Shown here: positions 51,926 to 61,195 of the stretch, one piece after another
Layout: every line of letters starts with the position of its first letter
Numbering within the stretch: position 1 is the first letter of the stretch
Source: Asticcacaulis sp. MM231
Lineage (GTDB): Bacteria; Pseudomonadota; Alphaproteobacteria; Caulobacterales; Caulobacteraceae
DNA: 64,000 nt
Direction of reading: 5' to 3'
Assembly: GCF_964186625.1 (NCBI RefSeq)
Contig: NZ_OZ075108.1
Coordinates: forward strand, 3,175,001 to 3,239,000
Translations under genes and position numbers: made by a program
The notes under the pieces: model-generated
Databases searched by the model: none
Seen by the model: the letters and a program-made list of their open reading frames with translations, nothing else
Told to the model about the DNA's origin: nothing

Positions 51926-52357
51926 TTAAACCTTGACGGCGCGCGGCTTGCGGGTCACCTGACGGCCACCCTGGCCCAGGCCCATCTGCTTGGCCAAATC
52001 CGAACGGGCCTTGGCGTAGTTCGGGGCGACCATCGGGTAATCCTTCGGCAGGTTCCACTTGGCACGGTAATCTTCCGGGCTCATGCCGTACTTGGTGCGA
52101 AGGTGGCGCTTCAGCGACTTGAACTTGCGGCCGTCTTCAAGGCAGACAATATAGTCGGAAGAAATCGACTTCTTGACCGAAACAGCCGGCTCCTTCGGTG
52201 CTTCGATCTTGGTTTCTTCACCGGACGAAATGGAGTTCAATGCAGCATAGACGCTCTGAATCAGCGAAGGCAATTCGCTGGCCGGCACCGAATTATTACC
52301 GACAAAGGCGGAAACGATGTCCGCCGTCATGTCCAAGGTATCAGTCTTGCTTTCCAT
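51926..52357 (-). CDS. mucR: MucR/Ros-family transcriptional regulator
   Basis: Nucleoid-associated zinc-finger regulator of 143 residues. The N-terminal half is an oligomerisation region (ADIVSAFVGNNSVPASELPSLIQSVYAAL). The DNA-binding part has the prokaryotic zinc finger VCLEDGRKFKSLKRHLRTKYGMSPEDYRAKW with Cys, Asp and two His as probable ligands. It then has NLPKDYPMVAPNYAKARSDLAKQMGLG. In Caulobacterales MucR proteins act with SciP to silence S-phase genes; related proteins silence AT-rich DNA. It is usually autoregulated. Monocistronic with its own terminator. Confidence 0.92.
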   Translation of the reverse strand: MESKTDTLDMTADIVSAFVGNNSVPASELPSLIQSVYAALNSISSGEETKIEAPKEPAVSVKKSISSDYIVCLEDGRKFKSLKRHLRTKYGMSPEDYRAKWNLPKDYPMVAPNYAKARSDLAKQMGLGQGGRQVTRKPRAVKV

Positions 52358-52614
52358 TCATTCATCCTTTGAAATATGTGCGCTTTACCTAAGCCACTGC
52401 TTTGCAATATTCAAGCCTCCATTCCAAAAAAAAGCGAAGCTGTGCAGTTAAGGCCGCATAATTACTTGCCGGAAACCTGAAAAAGGCCTTTTGAATGTTA
52501 TAGAGGGCAATACAGCTCGCCCAATAAACGAATCAGCTCTTGCTTTGGCCGAACTCTTGGGGCCTGCGCTCAAGCAGCGACAGCGATAGCGCAAAAAAAT
52601 GTGGCCATGCTGGC

Positions 52615-53934
52615 TTAAGTCTTTAGATCCTGTGCGAAAGCCAGCATGGCCGCGCGCTGGGGCACGCTGAGCGTTTCCAGATCAACGTCTTCGCCACTGG
52701 AGATCGCGCGCAGCATGACGTGGGTCAGGGCCGATGACAGCGCCCAGTTCCAGTAACGCAGCACCGTCTGGGCGCGATCAACTGCCAGGATATCATAGGT
52801 GATCAGAACCTCGGCAAGATGCGGGTGCATCTGGCCTTCGGCATTACGTAACGGCCGGCGCAGGGCCTTCCACAGCGCCCGCAGCGCCTTTTTCGACAGG
52901 CCGGTGGCCTTGCACAGGACAGCCAGACCTTCGCCGCCGCGATCGCGCATCAGCTTGGCGCCGGTCGAGGGCTTGATGCCCGCCATGTAGGAGATTTCCT
53001 CGGCCATATGGCGCGTCATGCCCAGTTTCGCAGCCTCGGCGATAGCGGCTTCCAATGAGCTGTACGGGCTTTTCTCAAGCGCCTCGCGGTTACGCTGGCG
53101 GCGCTCGATAAACTGCAGAGCCTTGCGCGCCAGCGGGTCCTGCCATTTTTCGGTGGCCATCATGGCGAAGACGTCGCCCGCCATATCCTGCATGATTTCG
53201 CGGTTGACGCCGAACCGGGTCAGGATCAGGCGACGCACATCGGTTTCGGCCCACCAGAACAGCACATAGGCCGATGACGGGCGCAATTCGGGCCGACGCA
53301 TGATCAGCGGTATAAGCTGCGGATGGTTCTGGCTCATGGCCACGGCGGCTTCCAGCGCCGGCTGCGATAACCTGGCGCGCAGGTTCTTCAGCAGGGCTTC
53401 TATGATCGACACGTCCTCGGTATCGACGAGACATTCGCACAGGATGCTGTCCAGTTCCTTGCGCGTAGCCAGGATCAGATGGTGTTGGCGATTGCCGAAG
53501 CGGGCGCAGTAATGCAGGTCGGCCGTGGTCAGGGATTCGCATTCCTCGATCAGCGGGCGGGCCACCTCGGCATCGTCAGTGATCAGCATGCGAATCAGCG
53601 AATTGGGAATTTCCGCCAGGATGCTGACGCGCTTCGCCACGCGGATACGATCGGCCAACGCTGATTCGCGCAGCATCTCGACCAGCAAATCCGCCGTGAC
53701 GGCGCGTTCAAAGGCATTGATTCGGCTTTCCGGCAGGCAAACCACGTCGGCGAGACGGCGCAGCAGCACATGGCGCGCCTTGAAATCCGGCTGGGGTGTT
53801 TCGGCGATGATACCGTCGAAAATCCTGTCCAGCTCAGCGGATCCGGAGCCTCCAACGCCTTCGCCCGCCACACCGGCTTCCGCCTCGGCAAAGGCGTCTT
53901 GATGGATGCGGGGTGAGAGCAAGGCGTTCGACAT
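52615..53934 (-). CDS. DUF2336 domain protein, second copy
   Basis: Helical cytoplasmic protein of 439 residues from ATG 53934. It shares the DUF2336 pattern of helical pairs with the protein at 13656: ARHVLLRRLADVVCLPESRINAFERAV, SALADRIRVAKRVSILAEIPNSLIRMLITDDAEVARPLIEECESLTTADLHYCARFGNRQHHLILATRKELD-type repeats (TADLHYCARFGNRQHHLIL). The C-terminal half extends well beyond the first protein. A start at 54072 would read through a palindromic repeat and is rejected. Function unknown. Confidence 0.82.
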   Translation of the reverse strand: MSNALLSPRIHQDAFAEAEAGVAGEGVGGSGSAELDRIFDGIIAETPQPDFKARHVLLRRLADVVCLPESRINAFERAVTADLLVEMLRESALADRIRVAKRVSILAEIPNSLIRMLITDDAEVARPLIEECESLTTADLHYCARFGNRQHHLILATRKELDSILCECLVDTEDVSIIEALLKNLRARLSQPALEAAVAMSQNHPQLIPLIMRRPELRPSSAYVLFWWAETDVRRLILTRFGVNREIMQDMAGDVFAMMATEKWQDPLARKALQFIERRQRNREALEKSPYSSLEAAIAEAAKLGMTRHMAEEISYMAGIKPSTGAKLMRDRGGEGLAVLCKATGLSKKALRALWKALRRPLRNAEGQMHPHLAEVLITYDILAVDRAQTVLRYWNWALSSALTHVMLRAISSGEDVDLETLSVPQRAAMLAFAQDLKT

Positions 53935-53997
53935 GACGGCATCATGGCCGCCATCCGTTAATCTTTTGTATAACAACCGGCCGTGCGATGAAAAGTA

Positions 53998-54062
53998 AGA
54001 AACCCCACCACCGCTGCGCAAGAGCTTGCGGTCCCCCTCCCCATCAGAGATGGGGAGGTATA
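53998..54062. repeat. CCTCCCC-type palindromic repeat
   Basis: AAACCCCACCACCGCTGCGC, AAGAGCTTGCGG, then TCCCCCTCCCCATCAGAGAT and GGGGAGG. It matches the 51771 copy in its CCCCACCACC start and its CCCTCCCC/GGGGAGG stem. Confidence 0.65.
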
Positions 54063-54118
54063 AGGGGTTCATATCTTACCCACCCCAATTTACTGGGGTG
54101 ATGGGCTATCTAACTTAC

Positions 54119-55091
54119 TTAAAGCCCGTCAAACAAAGCCGTACTTAAATAGCGTTCCGCGAACGACGGAATGATCGCCACGATCGTCTTGCCGGCGTAT
54201 TCCGGTTGATTGGCCAGGCGGAAGGCCACTTCGAGCGCCGCGCCGGAGGAGATACCCACCGGCAGCCCTTCGACACGGGCCGACTTGCGCGCCATGGCAA
54301 ACGCCGCGTCGTTCGACACGGTTTCGATGCCATCGATGATGCCGCGGTCGAGAATCCCGGGAATGAAGCCGGCGCCGATACCCTGAATCTTGTGCGGGCC
54401 GGGCTCACCACCCGACAGAAATCGGCGAGGCTTCCGGCTCGATGGCGATCATCTTCACCGCAGGGTTCTTCTTTTTCAGCGTATGGCCGATGCCGCTGAT
54501 CGAACCGCCGGTGCCGACGCCCGACACGACCACGTCGACCGCGCCATCGGTATCGTTCCAGATTTCCTCGGCGGTCGAGATTTCATGGATATAGGGGTTG
54601 GCTTCGTTCTCGAACTGCTGCGGGATGACCGCTTCCGGCGTTTCCGCCAGCAGCTCCTGCGCGCGGTTGACCGCGCCGCGCATACCCTTTTCAGCGGGCG
54701 TGAGTTCGAGCTTGGCGCCCAAAAGCAGCAGCATCTTGCGCCGCTCGATCGACATCGATTCCGGCATGACGAGGGTGATCTTGTAGCCCTTGGCGGCGGC
54801 CACGAAGGCCAGGGCGATGCCGGTATTGCCCGAGGTCGGCTCGATAATCGTGCCGCCCGGCTTCAGCTTGCCAGACTTTTCCAGCGCCTCGATCATGGAG
54901 ATGCCGATGCGATCTTTCACCGAGGCCATGGGGTTGAAGAATTCGAGCTTGGCCAGCACGGTGGCTTTCGCGCCATATTCAGCCGACAGGCGCGGCAGGC
55001 GGATCAGGGGCGTATCGCCCATGGTGTCGAGAATCGAATCAAAGATCTTGCCGCGACCTTTGCGGGCAAGCGGGTTGGTTGCATCAGCCAT
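54119..55091 (-). pseudogene. cysK: Cysteine synthase A gene with a single-base frameshift
   Basis: ATG 55091 opens 228 good residues of a PLP-dependent O-acetylserine sulfhydrylase: MGDTPLIRLPRL, the Lys in PMASVKDRIGISMIEAL, TSGNTGIALAFVAAAKGYK and SGVGTGGSISGIGHTL. After EPEASPI an extra base (AAA at 54419-54421 on the top strand) shifts the frame and stops it. The correct frame, [21 protein letters not shown] through [14 protein letters not shown] to ALFDGL, continues to 54119. Removing one A gives a normal ~323 residue enzyme. As this step makes cysteine, a true loss would need another copy; an assembly indel is a real alternative. Confidence 0.88.
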
Positions 55092-55166
55092 GGGGGAGTC
55101 TCCGATTAGGCTTTTTGTTATAAATGACGGTTTCTAAGGGGTCGAACCTGCGCGCGTGCGCTCTGG

Positions 55167-55181
55167 TTAACCTCTCGTTAA
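55167..55181. promoter_or_regulatory. CtrA binding site upstream of chpT
   Basis: TTAACCTCTCGTTAA is an exact TTAA-N7-TTAA match, 110 bases before chpT. CtrA is the final acceptor of the relay in which ChpT works, so feedback control is plausible. Confidence 0.65.
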
Positions 55182-55290
55182 GACTTATAAAAACATCTTA
55201 GCGCTTCCTGGCTTCCCCGTTAAGGCAAATCACCTCACAGTTCGGGTGAGACACGCTAAACTGAAGCCGATACCGACGAGACGGGATAAG

Positions 55291-56037
55291 ATGATGAGCA
55301 TGGATGATCTGTCAACACCGAACCTTACGCGTTCTGACAGCGAAGCGACAGCGCAAACCAGCGCACCCGTCGAGACAGATGTGGATACCGCACCCGCGGC
55401 GGCCAACATCAGTTCGCACGATCTGGCCACGCAACTGGTCGCCAAGCTCTGTCACGATTTCATCTCGCCGGCCGGCGCCATCATGTCGGGCCTCGATCTG
55501 CTCGAAGACCCCTCCGCCCAGGACATGAAGCAGGAGGCGCTTAACCTGATCGCCGCCTCGGCCAAGAAGATGGTCACTCTGGTCCATTTCGCCCGCGTCG
55601 CTTTCGGCGCCGCCACCAGCTCGGAAGCCTTCAGCGGCAGCCAACTGGAGAAAATCCTCGGCGACATGTATTCGACCATGCGCGCCGAACTCGACTTCGC
55701 CATCGACCCGCAGATGCTGTTCGACAAGCCGGCCTCGCGCGCCCTGCTCAATCTGGGGCTGCTGGCGGGCAATTCGCTGCCGACGGGCGGCAAGGCGAAG
55801 CTGGAAGCGGTCAAGTCCGACGACGGAATGACCATCACCGCCGAGTTGCGCGGCCCGCGCGCGCGCCTCAAGGCCGAAGCCATCGAGGGCCTGACCGGCC
55901 TGCCGCTGGGCGACGGTCTTAATGGCCAGTGGATTCAGCCGCACTGGCTCTATAGCGTGGTCCACGAAGCCGGCGGCACGCTCGACTACACGGCCGATGT
56001 CGATTCGCTGTCGTTCAAGATCTTCCTGCCGGCCTGA
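55291..56037 (+). CDS. chpT: Histidine phosphotransferase ChpT
   Basis: Protein of 248 residues. After a variable N-terminus (1-40), the four-helix dimerisation region has ATQLVAKLCHDFISPAGAIMSGLDLLED, whose His in LCHDFISP is the phosphate carrier. A degenerate kinase-like C-terminal domain follows (KMVTLVHFARVAFGAATSSEAF, RALLNLGLLAGNSLPTGG) without ATP-binding G-boxes. In Caulobacter ChpT passes phosphate from CckA to CtrA and CpdR, controlling the cell cycle. The start at ATG 55291 has GGGA four bases ahead; ATG 55294 and 55300 are also possible. Confidence 0.92.
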   Translation: MMSMDDLSTPNLTRSDSEATAQTSAPVETDVDTAPAAANISSHDLATQLVAKLCHDFISPAGAIMSGLDLLEDPSAQDMKQEALNLIAASAKKMVTLVHFARVAFGAATSSEAFSGSQLEKILGDMYSTMRAELDFAIDPQMLFDKPASRALLNLGLLAGNSLPTGGKAKLEAVKSDDGMTITAELRGPRARLKAEAIEGLTGLPLGDGLNGQWIQPHWLYSVVHEAGGTLDYTADVDSLSFKIFLPA

Positions 56038-56287
56038 TCAGGCCAGGGCGCGATTCACATCGATTTCTAACGACCACCATCCTACGCTGTAACAGCCAGG
56101 CTCGGGGGAGCATCATGATGCTTCTGACGGAACCTGCATTTGCGAAACGCGCCAAAACAGCCAGATGAGCCGGAAGCACAGGCGCCGCAACCGGCGGCTG
56201 ACGCTTCGCCAGCATCCCTTTGGCAGCGCGCGAAGACGGCGATCACGGCCTGTTGGCTGACTTTTATAGCGGGTACCAAACGCCTCA

Positions 56288-58306
56288 GTGATGCCCTATG
56301 GAGACGTCTGCGTCACCTTCCCGGCTGGATTTCAGGGCGTGCTCGCCGCCGTCGTGCTGGTTCTGGGGGTCATCACCCTATTCCTGGCGCAGCCAAACTG
56401 GAACTGGGCGCGGCCCATGGTTTCGTCCATCGCGTCAGGGCGCCTGCACCGCCCGGTGCATATCGATGGCAATCTGCGCGTTCATCTGTTCAGCTTCACC
56501 CCCAGCGCCACGGTCGGCGGCCTCCGTATCGGCCAGCCGGAGTGGGGCGCCAGCGCCGGTCTGAAAGGCAATCTCGCTGAAATCGACACGGTGGCGGTGA
56601 CCGCTGAACTGATGCCGGTCTTTATCGGCCGCATCGTGCTGCCGCGACTGCAGATCGACCGGCCCAACCTCATCCTCTATTCGGACAAGACCGGCCGCGC
56701 CAACTGGAACTTCAGCGACGGCAAGGCCAAAAGCCAGCCGGCCAGGCTGCCGCCGATCAAGGATTTCATCATCAATGACGGCAAGCTGACCGTCACCCAC
56801 GCGAAGAGCCGGTTCAACTTCGCGGGCACGATCAATGCCCATGAAAAGGCGTCAGGCGGACGCCAGGCCTTCGATCTGACCGGCGACGGTAAGCTGAACG
56901 GCCGCGCCTTTGATCTGAGCGCCACCGGCGGCCCGCTGCTCAATGTGCGCACCCACGTGCCCTACCCGTTCGACATGATCGTGCGCGCCGGCGATACCCG
57001 CGTCACGGCGAAAGGCCGCGTGCTGCATCCCTTCAATCTCGGTCAGATTGACGGCGCCATGACGGTCAGCGGCCGCAATCTGGCGGACCTCTACGACCTG
57101 ACCGGCCTGACCCTGCCCAATACTCCGGCCTACAAGATCGCCGCCCAGGTGACGCGCAATGCGCTGATCTACGACGTCAAGGCTATCAAGGGCTACGTCG
57201 GCGGCAGCGATCTCGAAGGCACGATGAAGGTCGATACCCGCACCGAAGGCCGCCCCTATCTGACTGGCGATCTGCGTTCGCGCCGGCTCGATTTCAAGGA
57301 TCTCGGCTCGCTGTTCGGTGCCACCGCTGCTAATACGCCGCAAAAGGCCGAGCTTTCCGCCGCTCCGACCGCGGCCACTGTGGCGCGCCGCCTGCTGCCC
57401 GACGCCACGCTCGATATCGAGCGCGTGCGCAATATGGACGCCAAGGTGCGTTATCGCGCTATGTCGGTTAAGACCCATGGCGACATGCCGTTGCGTGAGG
57501 TCAGCCTGGGGGTTACTCTCGACCATGGCCTGCTGATCCTCGACCCGATCGATTTCAGCTTCCCGCGTGGCCGCCTGCAGGGCACGGCGCGGATCGATGC
57601 CCGCAAGGACGTCCAGGTCAACACCATCGATATGCGCCTGACGGGTCTGGCGGTGCAGGACTTCCTGCCAACGGTCGGCGGATCTAAGCCACTCGAAGGC
57701 ATTCTCAATGCGCGGGTGCGCGCCACCGGCACCGGCAACTCGGTCCACAAGGCGGCCTCAACCGCCGACGGCCAGATGACGCTGGTCATGCCCGGCGGCA
57801 CGATCCGCCAGACCTTCGCCGAACTGATGGGCGTCAATGCCACCAAGGGCGCGTTCATGCTGCTGTCGAAAGACAGAGACGAGACCGACGTGCGCTGCGC
57901 CATTGCCGATTTCCGTGTGCAGAATGGCGTCATGCAGGGCCAAAACATCGTGTTTGATACCGGCGTCGTGCGGGTGAAGGGCTCAGGCCGCATCAATCTG
58001 CAGGATGAGAGCCTGAAACTGGCCTTCAAGGGCAAGCCGAAAAAGTTCCGCCTGATCCGTGTCAATGTACCGATCGTGGTGGGTGGCCATCTGTCGGCGC
58101 CGAAAATTGGCGTCGATCCCGGCGCGGCCGTGGTGCAGGGCGGGCTGGCCGTGGCGCTCAATACGATCTTGCCGTTCGTCAATCTCGATTACGCCAAGAA
58201 CGCCAACTGCGCCGATGTGATGTCGGATGCCCGCGAACAGGGCGCACCGACGACGCTGAAACCGGCGGCGAAAAAAACCAATCCGCTGCCGGTGGGCCGT
58301 CAGTAA
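56288..58306 (+). CDS. AsmA-family membrane-anchored protein
   Basis: Protein of about 672 residues. One membrane span near the start (VLAAVVLVLGVITLFLAQ) is followed by an AsmA N-terminal domain (GRLHRPVHIDGNLRVHLFSFTPSATVGGLRIGQPEW). A long beta-rich periplasmic region and the C-terminal AsmA_2 part (ADGQMTLVMPGGTIRQTFAELMGVN, GSGRINLQDESLKLAFKGKP) come next. AsmA proteins are bridge-like and implicated in outer-membrane lipid traffic. The start is uncertain: no ribosome site precedes GTG 56288. ATG 56115 has GGGGGAG ahead, and frames from 56115 and 56140 look coding before shifting, so one or two frameshifts may have damaged the N-terminus. Confidence 0.8.
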   Translation: MMPYGDVCVTFPAGFQGVLAAVVLVLGVITLFLAQPNWNWARPMVSSIASGRLHRPVHIDGNLRVHLFSFTPSATVGGLRIGQPEWGASAGLKGNLAEIDTVAVTAELMPVFIGRIVLPRLQIDRPNLILYSDKTGRANWNFSDGKAKSQPARLPPIKDFIINDGKLTVTHAKSRFNFAGTINAHEKASGGRQAFDLTGDGKLNGRAFDLSATGGPLLNVRTHVPYPFDMIVRAGDTRVTAKGRVLHPFNLGQIDGAMTVSGRNLADLYDLTGLTLPNTPAYKIAAQVTRNALIYDVKAIKGYVGGSDLEGTMKVDTRTEGRPYLTGDLRSRRLDFKDLGSLFGATAANTPQKAELSAAPTAATVARRLLPDATLDIERVRNMDAKVRYRAMSVKTHGDMPLREVSLGVTLDHGLLILDPIDFSFPRGRLQGTARIDARKDVQVNTIDMRLTGLAVQDFLPTVGGSKPLEGILNARVRATGTGNSVHKAASTADGQMTLVMPGGTIRQTFAELMGVNATKGAFMLLSKDRDETDVRCAIADFRVQNGVMQGQNIVFDTGVVRVKGSGRINLQDESLKLAFKGKPKKFRLIRVNVPIVVGGHLSAPKIGVDPGAAVVQGGLAVALNTILPFVNLDYAKNANCADVMSDAREQGAPTTLKPAAKKTNPLPVGRQ

Positions 58307-58648
58307 TCTTGAATTGCCAGATCAAGTAAGGAAAGCGCGAAGCGTAGAGGGTTGGCTTTTGCCGCAAATCAGTTCTTGCCCCTGCGTGGCGCATATCCAG
58401 CCGGAAAACACATAGATCCGTTTTCATCCCTGCCGCATCGCTTGCGAGGTGGATCCGTGCCTTATCCGTATTCCCTCTTTCCTTTCTGACAACTGCCCCC
58501 TCATCCACCTCCCGCATTAATTGCAAAATTCAGACTTTGGTAAGGTTTTAGCAACGGCCCCTTAACCAAAGCCGTTCAGTATGCCTCTGGACAGGTCCTG
58601 CCCGGAATCCCAATTCTGCTGCGGACCCTTAGTACAACGGGGTATATT
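58307..58648. other. Leader region of the chemotaxis cluster
   Basis: No gene is visible. An imperfect inverted repeat, CTTTGGTAAGG (58535-58545) and CCTTAACCAAAG (58560-58571), lies 80 bases before cheA. Its right arm includes TTAACC, a CtrA-like half-site. The first 200 bases show no recognisable structure beyond C/T-rich stretches. Confidence 0.4.
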
Positions 58649-61195
58649 GTGGACGACTTAATTTCCGAATTCCTGACCGAAACCGCCGAAAGCCTTGAGG
58701 TCGTCGATAGCGAACTGGTCAAGTTTGAAGCCAATCCGAATGAACGGAAGACGCTCGATAATATTTTCCGCCTCGTCCACACTGTAAAAGGCACCTGCGG
58801 CTTCTTAGGGCTGTCGCGCCTTGAAGCTGTGGCCCACGCCGGCGAAACCCTGCTCGGTCGTTTCCGCGATGGTAAGCTCGACGTGACCCCCGTCGCCGTG
58901 ACCCTCGTCCTGCATTCGATCGACCGCATCAAGGTCATCCTGGCTGGTCTGGAAGCCACCGGTAACGAACCCGATGGCGATGATCACGACCTGATTGCCC
59001 AACTGGAAGCCATGGCCGAGGGCCAGGCCGTCGATCTGTCGACCGTGAAAGCCGTCGAAGTGCCCGATCGCCCGATCAATGGCGAAATCGAACCCGCTGT
59101 CTTTAATGGCCCCGCACTCGGTGCTGGCGCTTTGGGCGTTGGCGATATCGACCCCGCCACCGGCCGCGCCCTGCGCCCCGGCGAAGTCGCCGAAGCCGAT
59201 CTGGAAGCCGCCTTCGCCGCCGCCGATGGCCCCGATGACGCCCCGACAACCTTGCAAGCCGGCGATATCGACCCCGCCACCGGTCGCGCCCTGCGCCCCG
59301 GTGAGGTCTCCGAAGCCGATCTCGAAGCCGCCTTCGCCGCCGCCGAATCGCCGGACTGGATGAATGAGGCGACGCCCGACGTGGACGTCAGCAAGCCGGT
59401 GGCCCCGAGCGCACCGCCCGTTACCGCCGCGAAACCCGTCGTCCCCACGCCCCCTGCCAAAGCACCGGAGCCGATGGCCGGCCTCGGCGGCGAAGATGCC
59501 CAAGGCATCGCCACCACCCAGTCCATCCGCGTGTCCGTCGATGTGCTCGAAGGCCTGATGACGCTCGTCTCGGAAATGGTGCTGACCCGCAACCAACTCC
59601 TGCAGATCAGCCGCACCCGTGAAGATTCCGCCTTCGCCACCCCGCTGCAACGCCTGTCCACCCTGACCGGCGAACTGCAGGACAGCGTGATGAAGACCCG
59701 CATGCAGCCGATCGGCGCCGCATGGAAGAAGTTGCCCCGCCTGGTGCGCGACCTCTCTTACGAACTGGGCAAGAAGATCGACCTCGTCATGGAAGGCGAA
59801 GGCACCGAACTCGACCGTCAAGTGCTCGAACTGATCCGCGATCCGCTGACCCACATGGTGCGCAACTCGGCCGACCACGGCCTCGAAGGCACCCAGGAGC
59901 GCATCGACCTCGGCAAGCCCGCCACCGGAACCGTCAAGCTGTCGGCCTTCCACGAAGGCGGCTATATCGTCATCCGCATTTCCGACAACGGTCGCGGCCT
60001 CAATACGCCGCGCATCCGCGAAAAGCTGCTCGAAAAGGGTCTGGTGACCCGCAACGAGTTGGACACCCTGAGCGACCAGCAGGTTCAGCGCTATATCTTC
60101 GCGCCGGGCTTCTCGACGGCGGCGGCGGTCACCAACCTGTCCGGCCGCGGCGTCGGCATGGACGTGGTGCGCACCAATATCGAACAGATCGGCGGCCAGA
60201 TCGACCTTTTGTCGGTGCCGGGCTCCGGCACCACCTTCACCATCAAGATCCCGCTGACCCTGGCCATCGTCTCGGCCCTCATCGTCGGCGCCGGCGGCCA
60301 GAAATTCGCCGTGCCGCAAACCTCGGTGATGGAACTGGTTCGCACCGGCCAGAACGCCGAGCACAAGATTGAAAAGATCAACGACGCCCTCGTCCTGCGT
60401 CTGCGCAACAAGCTTCTGCCGCTGGTTCAGCTTGGGCCAACGCTCCAACTCGAAGCCGCCAAGGATGAAGACGCCACCTTCGTCATGGTCATCCAGGTCG
60501 GTGAGCGCCGTTACGGCCTCGTTGTCAACGATGTGCTCGATACTGAGGAAATCGTCGTCAAGCCGCTGGCCAGCATCCTGCGCGATGTCAATGTCTTCTC
60601 AGGCGCCACCATCCTGGGCGATGGCTCGGTCGTGCTGATCCTCGATCCGAACGCCATGAGTGAGCGCGCCGGCAATATGCTGGAAGAAAAAGCCTCGGAA
60701 GACGCCGAAGATGCCACCGCCTTCGCCGGCAGCGAAAAGGTCGCCATGCTGCTCTTCAGGGCGGGCTCCGGCGCGCCGAAGGCGGTCGAGCTGGCCCACA
60801 TCACACGCCTCGAACACGTCGAATCTGACAAGATCGAGATGATGGAAGGCCGCGCGGCCCTGCAATATCGCGGCAAACTCATGCCGATCCTCACCGTCAG
60901 CAGCGACTATACAGGCCTGCTGTCGTCTTCGCGGGAAGAAGCCCATGTCCAGCCCCTGCTCGTCTTTACTGGCGAAGGTTACGCCATGGGGCTGGCGGTC
61001 GATGAAATCGTCGATGTCGTCGAAGACCACATGACCATCGAACTGTCGGCCGATCGTCCGGGCGTTCGCGGCACCGCCATTATCTCGGGCCGGGCCTGCG
61101 AAATCCTCGATGTCGACTATTACCACCTGCGTGGCCTGGCCGAACACCAGCGCCACCCCGTTTCCCATGTTTCCAGTGAAAGGGCTGTCGCATGA
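58649..61195 (+). CDS. cheA: Chemotaxis histidine kinase CheA with a duplicated linker motif
   Basis: Cytoplasmic kinase of 848 residues from GTG 58649. The HPt domain (1-110) has His44 in FRLVHTVKGTCGFLG. The linker (about 120-285) carries two copies of GDIDPATGRALRPGEV..EADLEAAFAAA at 165-193 and 205-233. Dimerisation starts QSIRVSVDVLEGLMTLVSEMVLTRNQLL. The ATPase has HMVRNSADHGLE, ISDNGRGLN and GRGVGMDVVRTNI. Two CheW-like domains follow (about 540-670 and 690-830), the second unusual. No clear CheY-binding P2 domain is seen, so the repeats may replace it. The stop overlaps the cheW start. Confidence 0.93.
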   Translation: MDDLISEFLTETAESLEVVDSELVKFEANPNERKTLDNIFRLVHTVKGTCGFLGLSRLEAVAHAGETLLGRFRDGKLDVTPVAVTLVLHSIDRIKVILAGLEATGNEPDGDDHDLIAQLEAMAEGQAVDLSTVKAVEVPDRPINGEIEPAVFNGPALGAGALGVGDIDPATGRALRPGEVAEADLEAAFAAADGPDDAPTTLQAGDIDPATGRALRPGEVSEADLEAAFAAAESPDWMNEATPDVDVSKPVAPSAPPVTAAKPVVPTPPAKAPEPMAGLGGEDAQGIATTQSIRVSVDVLEGLMTLVSEMVLTRNQLLQISRTREDSAFATPLQRLSTLTGELQDSVMKTRMQPIGAAWKKLPRLVRDLSYELGKKIDLVMEGEGTELDRQVLELIRDPLTHMVRNSADHGLEGTQERIDLGKPATGTVKLSAFHEGGYIVIRISDNGRGLNTPRIREKLLEKGLVTRNELDTLSDQQVQRYIFAPGFSTAAAVTNLSGRGVGMDVVRTNIEQIGGQIDLLSVPGSGTTFTIKIPLTLAIVSALIVGAGGQKFAVPQTSVMELVRTGQNAEHKIEKINDALVLRLRNKLLPLVQLGPTLQLEAAKDEDATFVMVIQVGERRYGLVVNDVLDTEEIVVKPLASILRDVNVFSGATILGDGSVVLILDPNAMSERAGNMLEEKASEDAEDATAFAGSEKVAMLLFRAGSGAPKAVELAHITRLEHVESDKIEMMEGRAALQYRGKLMPILTVSSDYTGLLSSSREEAHVQPLLVFTGEGYAMGLAVDEIVDVVEDHMTIELSADRPGVRGTAIISGRACEILDVDYYHLRGLAEHQRHPVSHVSSERAVA

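Noticed and set aside
59141..59350. Short tandem repeat that could be taken for a CRISPR-like array
   Set aside because: Only two units, in frame inside cheA and translated; no spacers or cas genes anywhere in the window.
58805..60448. A 547-codon open frame opposite cheA
   Set aside because: Antisense shadow; its repeats simply mirror the duplicated CheA linker and the high third-position GC.
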